DNA of 64,000 bases. It comes from Herbidospora sakaeratensis. Lineage in GTDB: Bacteria; Actinomycetota; Actinomycetes; Streptosporangiales; Streptosporangiaceae. Below, in pieces: positions 63,447 to 64,000 of this stretch. The first letter of the stretch is position 1; each line of letters starts with the position of its first letter. Made by a program: the position numbers and the translations under genes. Under the pieces are notes generated by a model that worked only from the letters and a program-made list of their open reading frames with translations, did no database searches and was not told where the DNA came from. The stretch spans positions 1,329,024 through 1,393,023 of the forward strand of contig NZ_BBXC01000007.1 in assembly GCF_001570525.1 (NCBI RefSeq), written 5' to 3'.

Positions 63447-63471
63447 GGAGTGCAACGATGCGTTGCACTCC
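63447..63471. repeat. Perfect 25-bp inverted repeat, orphan operator candidate
   Basis: Arms GGAGTGCAACG and CGTTGCACTCC (11 bp, perfect) around ATG. It looks like a TetR- or MarR-type operator but neither adjacent gene starts here; the protease ends 300 bp to the left and the small secreted protein ends 52 bp to the right. Confidence 0.55.
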
Positions 63472-63522
63472 ACCGCAGACCCCACGTGATCAACCTCCCG
63501 GCCACGGCCGTCGACTGGGCCC

Positions 63523-63765
63523 TTACGGCACCTGCAGGAAGAACGGCTGGTCGGAGTAAGCCCCGTCCTTGCCCGTCTCCACGTAGATCGAATTGGCGTG
63601 GTCCCTGCACCGCGACGACGTCACGTGCGTGAAGATCTCACTCTTCCAACTGCCGGTGGCACGAAGCGTCGCCACCGGCTCCTCAGCCAGGGCGGGACCG
63701 GCGAAGGCCAGTCCGGTGACGCAGGCAACGGCAGCGATGATCGAAAGCTTGCTGATCGGGCGCAT
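63523..63765 (-). CDS. Small secreted hypothetical protein
   Basis: 80 aa from ATG 63765. Signal peptide 1-27 (LSIIAAVACVTGLAFAGPALA). Mature part of about 53 residues with a single Cys, WKSEIFTHVTSSRCRDHANSIYVETGK, ending FFLQVP. It resembles small secreted actinobacterial proteins of unknown function. Longer in-frame extensions upstream lack coding character. No typical ribosome site. The remaining 235 bp to the right edge hold nothing I can identify. Confidence 0.6.
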   Translation of the reverse strand: MRPISKLSIIAAVACVTGLAFAGPALAEEPVATLRATGSWKSEIFTHVTSSRCRDHANSIYVETGKDGAYSDQPFFLQVP

Positions 63766-64000
63766 GAAGGGGTTGCCCCTCAAATCACGTGCCGGGGGCA
63801 ATCGCTCCGATCTTGAAACCGTGCGACTCCAGCTACGAGCACCCGACCAGCCGCTTGTGCCAACGATGACGAGAGTCGGGCACCTTTTCTCTCTTGCTCG
63901 CCCACCCTCCCAGAGGCCGACGACGCCCTTTCCTCGCCGGGCATGCGGCCTCCGGCCGGTCCCGGCGAGGAGCGGCAAGCCGCCCACTGGCAACAGGTTT

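Overview
The window is very GC-rich, with strong G/C bias at third codon positions, actinobacterial gene families throughout and rare TTA codons. It is chromosomal DNA of an actinomycete. A Streptosporangium/Nonomuraea-like genus fits but is not proven. I see no phage genes, transposase, CRISPR array, tRNA or rRNA. The content is metabolic and regulatory accessory DNA in which small enzyme or transporter genes sit back-to-back with their own regulators.

Layout. 0-10 kb: a coupled operon with an oligopeptide ABC importer (one subunit is a permease-ATPase fusion), a serine hydrolase, a GNAT and an N-acylamino acid racemase-like enzyme, followed by a PucR-type regulator. It looks like uptake and conversion of D-residue peptides or amino acids. 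10-14.8 kb: hypothetical genes, a cobalamin riboswitch before a small [2Fe-2S] protein, and a UGT-type glycosyltransferase divergent from a TetR gene. 14.8-18.7 kb: a ferredoxin-reductase fusion overlapping a P450, and a drug-efflux MFS with a divergent HxlR regulator. 20.7-22.8 kb: a zinc-starvation locus, with a Zur-like box between a CobW-like gene and cysteine-free copies of L33, L28, S14 and L32. 22.8-28 kb: NmrA/TetR, HxlR/esterase, hydrolase, TetR/SDR/SnoaL. 28.6-31.2 and 45.0-46.9 kb: two DUF6493-type paralogues. 31-41 kb: a secreted FN3-CBM2 protein, DJ-1 protein, MFS, WYL regulator/RidA, a guanidine-III riboswitch with its SMR exporter, SDR/TetR, a secreted three-repeat protein, and nitronate monooxygenase/LysR. 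41-45 kb: a NarL-type two-component system, a secreted hydrolase and an acyltransferase without a stop codon.

46.9-58.3 kb is the most unusual part. A rifampicin-monooxygenase-like gene is preceded by a 17-codon leader ORF and a hairpin over its start. Next to it lies a tightly overlapping minus-strand set: 6-phosphogluconate dehydrogenase, GNAT-like protein, free-standing carrier protein, free-standing adenylation enzyme, ATP-grasp ligase, MFS exporter and a degenerate carrier-thioesterase. This reads as a compact NRPS-like natural-product cluster. A HAD phosphatase lies divergently. 58.3-64 kb: a second copy of the secreted three-repeat protein, a TetR/methyltransferase pair, a subtilisin-family protease with discoidin-like domains, and a small secreted protein at the right edge.

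Two window-wide patterns help annotation. At least sixteen genes have a TANNNT box followed by 6-7 nt and then ATG or GTG, which is the leaderless-transcript architecture; I used it to choose starts. Nearly every divergent regulator/enzyme gap carries a visible palindrome or direct repeat, so these pairs are probably autonomous, autoregulated modules.
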